The notes under the pieces: model-generated | The model's input: the letters and a program-made list of their open reading frames with translations, nothing else | Databases searched by the model: none | What the model was told of the DNA's origin: nothing | Shown here: piece by piece, positions 61,036-64,000 of the stretch | Layout: each line of letters begins with the position of its first letter | How positions within the stretch are numbered: the stretch's first letter is position 1 | Translations under genes and position numbers: made by a program | Assembly (NCBI GenBank): GCA_963753195.1 | Contig: CAVWBH010000001.1 | Location: forward strand, 434,001-498,000 | Length of the DNA stretch: 64,000 bases | Direction: 5' to 3' | DNA from: Palsa-504 sp963753195 | GTDB taxonomy: Bacteria; Actinomycetota; Actinomycetes; Streptosporangiales; Streptosporangiaceae

Positions 61036-61707
61036 TCACAGGTAGCCGATGAGCCGGGCGGTGAGCTCGGCCGGGCGCGACAGCGCGACCAGGTGGCCGC
61101 CGGGCACGACGTCAACCTCGGCGGCGAGCCGCTGCCGGGCCACCCGCCGCTGGAAGTCCAGCGGGAAGAACCGGTCGTCACGGCCGGCGAGCACCCGGGT
61201 CGGCACGTCCGGCCAGCGGTCGATGGCGCACGGCTGGCCGAACGCGAGGCCGGCCTCGGGGTAGTTGCGCGACTCCCCCGCCGCCACGATGTCCGCGGGC
61301 ACGTCATGCAGGAAGTAGGTGGCCAGCTCGAATTCCGCCGGATAACCGCCTGCCTCGGCTGCCGCGATGCGGGCCGCCTCCCAGCCCGTATTGCCCCACC
61401 ACTCCCCCGGAGTCTCGCGTGGCAGCGGGATCATCGGGTTGACCAGGACCAGCAGGCGCACCCGTGCGCGCGCACAGGCCACCGGCGCGGTGAAGCCGCC
61501 GAGCGATTGCCCGACCACCACGACGTCGCGGCGGCCCCCGATGGCAGCGAGCACCGCCTCGGCGTATTCCGGCAGCCCGGAGGACTCATCGGGGCCCGGC
61601 AGGCCGACCGCGACCGCCTCGTGGCCGCGAGCCTCCAGTTCCCGGACTACCCGATGCCAGTACCACGCGGCACCGCCCGCTCCCGGAACCAGTACGAACG
61701 CGCTCAT
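61036..61707 (-). CDS. Alpha/beta hydrolase
   Basis: A 223-residue enzyme of the small salicylate-esterase/EstC-like type: MSAFVLVPGAGGAAWYWHRVVRELEARGHEAV is the N-terminal strand and oxyanion loop. VVVVGQSLGGFTAPVA carries the nucleophile Ser, RVLAGRDDRFFP the Asp, and VDVVPGGHLVALSRPAELTARL the catalytic His. The substrate is unknown. ATG 61707 gives the standard N-terminus. It diverges from the RidA-like gene 83 bp away. Confidence 0.9.
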   Translation of the reverse strand: MSAFVLVPGAGGAAWYWHRVVRELEARGHEAVAVGLPGPDESSGLPEYAEAVLAAIGGRRDVVVVGQSLGGFTAPVACARARVRLLVLVNPMIPLPRETPGEWWGNTGWEAARIAAAEAGGYPAEFELATYFLHDVPADIVAAGESRNYPEAGLAFGQPCAIDRWPDVPTRVLAGRDDRFFPLDFQRRVARQRLAAEVDVVPGGHLVALSRPAELTARLIGYL

Positions 61708-61790
61708 CTGTTCCTCCGTTGTGTCGGTGTCCTGGTACTGACCGGCGGCACGGGCCGGAACCATCGGTCTGCTCCTGGCAGACTGCGTCA

Positions 61791-62189
61791 ATGACGATCA
61801 ACCTGATCCGCAGCGACAGCCTGTACGCCGGTGCTCCCTACGCCTACGCAGCCATCGCTCCGCCGGGCTCGCTGATCTTCACCGCCGGAGCCTGCCCGCT
61901 GGACGGCAGCGGCCAGGTCGTCGGCGTCGGCGACATCCAGGCCCAGGCCAGCGTGGCCATGGCCAACCTCGGTACCGCCCTGGCCGCGTCCCGCGCCACC
62001 CTCCGCGACGTGCTCAAGACCACTGTCTTCGTCGCTTCCGCCCGCCGGGCGGACCTCGTGGCCGCGTGGGAGATCGTCAGCGCGGCGTTCGGCGACCACG
62101 ACGCGCCGAGCACGCTCCTCGGCGTATCCGTGCTCGGCTACCCGGACCAGCTGGTCGAGATCGAAGCGGTGGCGGCGATCACGGTCTAA
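61791..62189 (+). CDS. RidA/YjgF-family protein, divergent active site
   Basis: A 132-residue chorismate-mutase-like trimer-forming protein: YAAIAPPGSLIFTAGACPLDGSGQVVGVGDIQAQASVAMANLGTALAASRATLRDVLKTTVFV is the family pattern. At the end, where RidA has P-A-R-(S/T) with the catalytic Arg before the final sheet, this one has DAPSTLLGVSVLGYPDQLVEIE, with no Arg. It should not be a typical enamine deaminase but may belong to a Rid subgroup. The stop overlaps the convergent PRC-barrel gene by 4 bases. Confidence 0.85.
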   Translation: MTINLIRSDSLYAGAPYAYAAIAPPGSLIFTAGACPLDGSGQVVGVGDIQAQASVAMANLGTALAASRATLRDVLKTTVFVASARRADLVAAWEIVSAAFGDHDAPSTLLGVSVLGYPDQLVEIEAVAAITV

Positions 62190-62827
62190 GCCAGGTCCCT
62201 TACTTCCTGCCTGGTGATGCTAAGCTGGACCCCGGCATCGAAACCGGACACCCGGCTGATCGGGATTACGAGCTCCGCATGCCCCCACGGATGCCTCTTG
62301 AGCAGCACGTGGAGCACCTCCCCGCTGGCCGGGTCGACCCGCAGCCCGTGGAGCCGGCCAACATCGCCGTCAGTCGCGCGGACATGGTCGGCCCGGCTTT
62401 CCTCGACCTCGGGTGTCCCCGCCTCGGTCTCCGGGATCAGCGGGATGGTTTCCATCTCCCTGATCTGCGGGATCGTCTCGCCGTCCGCGACCGGGCCGTC
62501 CGCCCCGCGCCACCCTTCGCCGGGCGGCAGCAGCTGGACGGGCGCCCCGTAGCCGGGGACGAACTCGGCTAGGGTCTCCTCGGCCGGGCTCAGGTCCTTG
62601 AACTCCGCCTCGGTGCAGGCCAGCCTGATCGGCTCGGCTGAGGCGTCGGCATAGTGAAGCGGAACGAGCCGGGCCAGCCCCAGCCCCGCGCCGTGCTCGC
62701 GTTCCGGCTCGACCACCAGGTGCGTGACCGCCCGGCTGGCGGGGTCCACCACCAGGGACTTCAGTTCCCCGCGGAATCCGTCGCCGCACACGGCGGCGGC
62801 GCCGATCGCGAGCGTTACCTCTGCCAT
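62186..62827 (-). CDS. PRC-barrel domain protein
   Basis: A 213-residue protein with two PRC-barrel-like modules: FRGELKSLVVDPASRAVTHLVVEPEREHGAGLGLARLVPL and VGRLHGLRVDPASGEVLHVLLKRHPWGHAELVIPISRV. Between them is an acidic, Ile/Pro-rich linker (IREMETIPLIPETEAGTPEVEESR). Such barrels mediate binding to RNA-processing or envelope components; the partner is unknown. ATG 62827 is the start. Confidence 0.8.
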   Translation of the reverse strand: MAEVTLAIGAAAVCGDGFRGELKSLVVDPASRAVTHLVVEPEREHGAGLGLARLVPLHYADASAEPIRLACTEAEFKDLSPAEETLAEFVPGYGAPVQLLPPGEGWRGADGPVADGETIPQIREMETIPLIPETEAGTPEVEESRADHVRATDGDVGRLHGLRVDPASGEVLHVLLKRHPWGHAELVIPISRVSGFDAGVQLSITRQEVRDLA

Positions 62828-62866
62828 GGCTACCCTCTCGCCTCGTTCCGGTCCTCGACGGGAATC

Positions 62867-63265
62867 CTAGACCGATGTCTTCCTGGCCTGGGTCGCGGCC
62901 GCCCTGGCCGCGTCGAACGGGGCCCGGTCGAAGATGAACCGGCTGTAGGTGATCTTGCCGTCGGTCACGGTCAGGCACTCCGCGCCCGGAGCGCTCGGCA
63001 CGGGCACGGTCCGCGTCTCGTACATGATCATCGCGGTCTGGTCGTCGCCGAAGGCGGCGATCAGCGTCGATTCCCGGAGGATCTGCACGAACGGGCCCAG
63101 GAAGGCCCGGTAGGCGTCGGCTCCCTCCAGGCGGCCCGCCGGAGCATCACAGACGATCTCGTCCGCGACGTAGCTCATGGCCCGGTCCAGATCGTGACTG
63201 GTCCAGGCCTGGTAGTAGGCCAGGGCGGTGCGCAGCGCGGGGCTGCTGCTGGTGGTCTGGGTCAT
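62867..63265 (-). CDS. SnoaL-like / NTF2-fold protein
   Basis: A 132-residue NTF2-fold protein: LRTALAYYQAWTSHDLDRAMSYVADEIVCDAPAGRLEGADAYRAFLGPFVQIL and the final strand LTVTDGKITYSRFIFDRAPFDAA. It diverges from an ECF sigma factor 92 bp away, and SnoaL modules are often fused to or encoded beside such sigma factors as regulatory domains, so it may be functionally connected. Ligand unknown. Confidence 0.83.
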   Translation of the reverse strand: MTQTTSSSPALRTALAYYQAWTSHDLDRAMSYVADEIVCDAPAGRLEGADAYRAFLGPFVQILRESTLIAAFGDDQTAMIMYETRTVPVPSAPGAECLTVTDGKITYSRFIFDRAPFDAARAAATQARKTSV

Positions 63266-63357
63266 GACGATGCCTTTCGGTCCGGGGAATCTGTGCCTGT
63301 GCAGACACCGCGGCAGCCAGGAACGGAACGCGGCGGCGGAAGTGGCATCCTGGGGTG

Positions 63358-64000
63358 GTGGAGCAGGCCATGCTGCAGCGCGCCCGCGCCGGGGATGAGC
63401 AGGCGTTCCGGGAGCTCACCGATCCGTACCGGCGTGAGCTGCAGGTGCACTGCTACCGGATGCTCGGCTCGCTGACCGAGGCCGAGGACATGCTGCAGGA
63501 GACGCTGCTGTCGGCCTGGCGCGGGCTGCCCGGGTTCGCCGAGCGCGCGTCGGTGCGGTCGTGGCTGTACCGGATTGCCACCAACCAGTGCCTTAACGCC
63601 CGGCGCGCGGCCGGCCGCCGGGTCCCGGCCGAGCCCGTTCCCCCGTTCCAGCCGCCCGAGCCGACCAGCCGCGGCGAGATTACCTGGCTGCAGCCTTATC
63701 CGGACTCCCTGCTGGACGGCATCGGCGATGCGGCGCCGGGGCCGGAAGCCCGCTACCAGGCCGTCGAGGCGATCGAACTGGCCTTCATCGCCAGCCTGCA
63801 GCGCATGCCGCCCCGGCAGGCGGCTGCTCTCCTGCTCCGCGACGTGCTCGGCTTCGCCGCGGCCGAGGTGGCGAGCCTGCTCGACACTACGCCGGTCGCC
63901 GTCAAGGGCAGCTTGCAGCGGGCCCGCGCGGCGGTGCGCCAAGGCCAGGATCAGGTGCCGCGGCCGGGATCAGCGGCCGAGCGTGCCCTGGCCCGGCGGT
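63358..64000 (+). CDS. ECF RNA polymerase sigma factor, 3' end outside window
   Basis: The frame from GTG 63358 reads VEQAMLQRARAGDEQAFRELTDPYRRELQVHCYRMLGSLTEAEDMLQE (sigma-70 region 2), WLYRIATNQCLNARR, and PRQAAALLLRDVLGFAAAEVASLLDTTPVAVKGSLQRARAAV (region 4), then runs off the right edge. The LQPYPDSLLDGIGDAAPGPEARYQAVEAIELAFIASLQRMP linker is typical of the ECF subgroup with a C-terminal SnoaL domain (SigG/SigJ-like). The divergent SnoaL gene supports that. The start could also be ATG 63370. Confidence 0.88.
   Translation, partial: MEQAMLQRARAGDEQAFRELTDPYRRELQVHCYRMLGSLTEAEDMLQETLLSAWRGLPGFAERASVRSWLYRIATNQCLNARRAAGRRVPAEPVPPFQPPEPTSRGEITWLQPYPDSLLDGIGDAAPGPEARYQAVEAIELAFIASLQRMPPRQAAALLLRDVLGFAAAEVASLLDTTPVAVKGSLQRARAAVRQGQDQVPRPGSAAERALARR

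Overview
The window comes from a high-GC Gram-positive bacterium of the Actinomycetota. The evidence is extreme G/C at third codon positions, frequent GTG/TTG starts, and lineage markers: RbpA, polyprenol-phosphate mannose synthase, DUF397, DUF3817, an actinobacterial-type TPP riboswitch in front of thiO, and a sigma-R-type promoter. A filamentous actinomycete of the Streptosporangiales/Streptomycetales kind is my best guess, from the style of the accessory genes; the exact taxon is not determinable by eye. No rRNA, tRNA, CRISPR array, integrase or replication origin was seen. The only mobile DNA is one decayed IS1380-type element.

Layout. 1-6840 (minus): a large STAND-type ATPase regulator cut by the window edge, and a 1480-residue GH38 alpha-mannosidase. 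6975-10763: thiamine synthesis, with thiE divergent from a TPP riboswitch followed by thiO-thiS-thiG-thiD, overlapping or nearly abutting at each junction. 10888-16040: small regulatory modules, namely a leaderless ArsR-type repressor, a small gene with five perfect 18-bp repeats behind palindromic operators, a LacI regulator followed by a 3-hydroxyisobutyrate-dehydrogenase-like gene with LacI-type operators, and an ArsR-AHSA1-SnoaL operon. 16098-24656: an O-methyltransferase, a MocR regulator divergent from a gamma-family PLP enzyme plus double-GNAT protein, a methyltransferase and a second large ATPase.

24653-30171 is a lysine-fermentation-type cluster. kamA (lysine 2,3-aminomutase) diverges from kdd-kamD-kamE-kal across a 287-bp region with a perfect 9-bp inverted repeat. 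It encodes most of the route from lysine through beta-lysine and 3,5-diaminohexanoate towards crotonyl-CoA; the cleavage enzyme Kce is not in the window. The cluster ends in the IS1380 remnant.

31431-45216 holds a secreted lamin-tail protein, MFS and MATE exporters, a free-standing class II ribonucleotide-reductase C-terminal (TSCPD-like) protein behind a DevR/OsdR-like palindrome with PPOX and CBS genes convergent to it, Ppm1, rbpA with a sigma-R-type promoter, GDPD, two RNA-methyltransferase-type genes, small membrane proteins, an adenylate-kinase-like plus PRPP-synthetase pair and an oligopeptidase B. 45436-47360 is a DyP peroxidase-encapsulin nanocompartment whose cargo carries a collagen-like Gly-X-Y linker before the targeting peptide.

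47415-64000 contains a P450, a YbhN-type membrane protein, a truncated hemoglobin, an anti-sigma-like ATPase with a DUF397 protein, a frameshifted UvrA-like gene, a Tat/lipoprotein polysaccharide deacetylase, an AraC-VOC pair, a toxin-antitoxin-like pair, a HelD/HelR-type RNAP helicase, a frameshifted alpha/beta hydrolase, a RidA-like protein, a PRC-barrel protein, and a SnoaL protein divergent from an ECF sigma factor that runs off the right edge.
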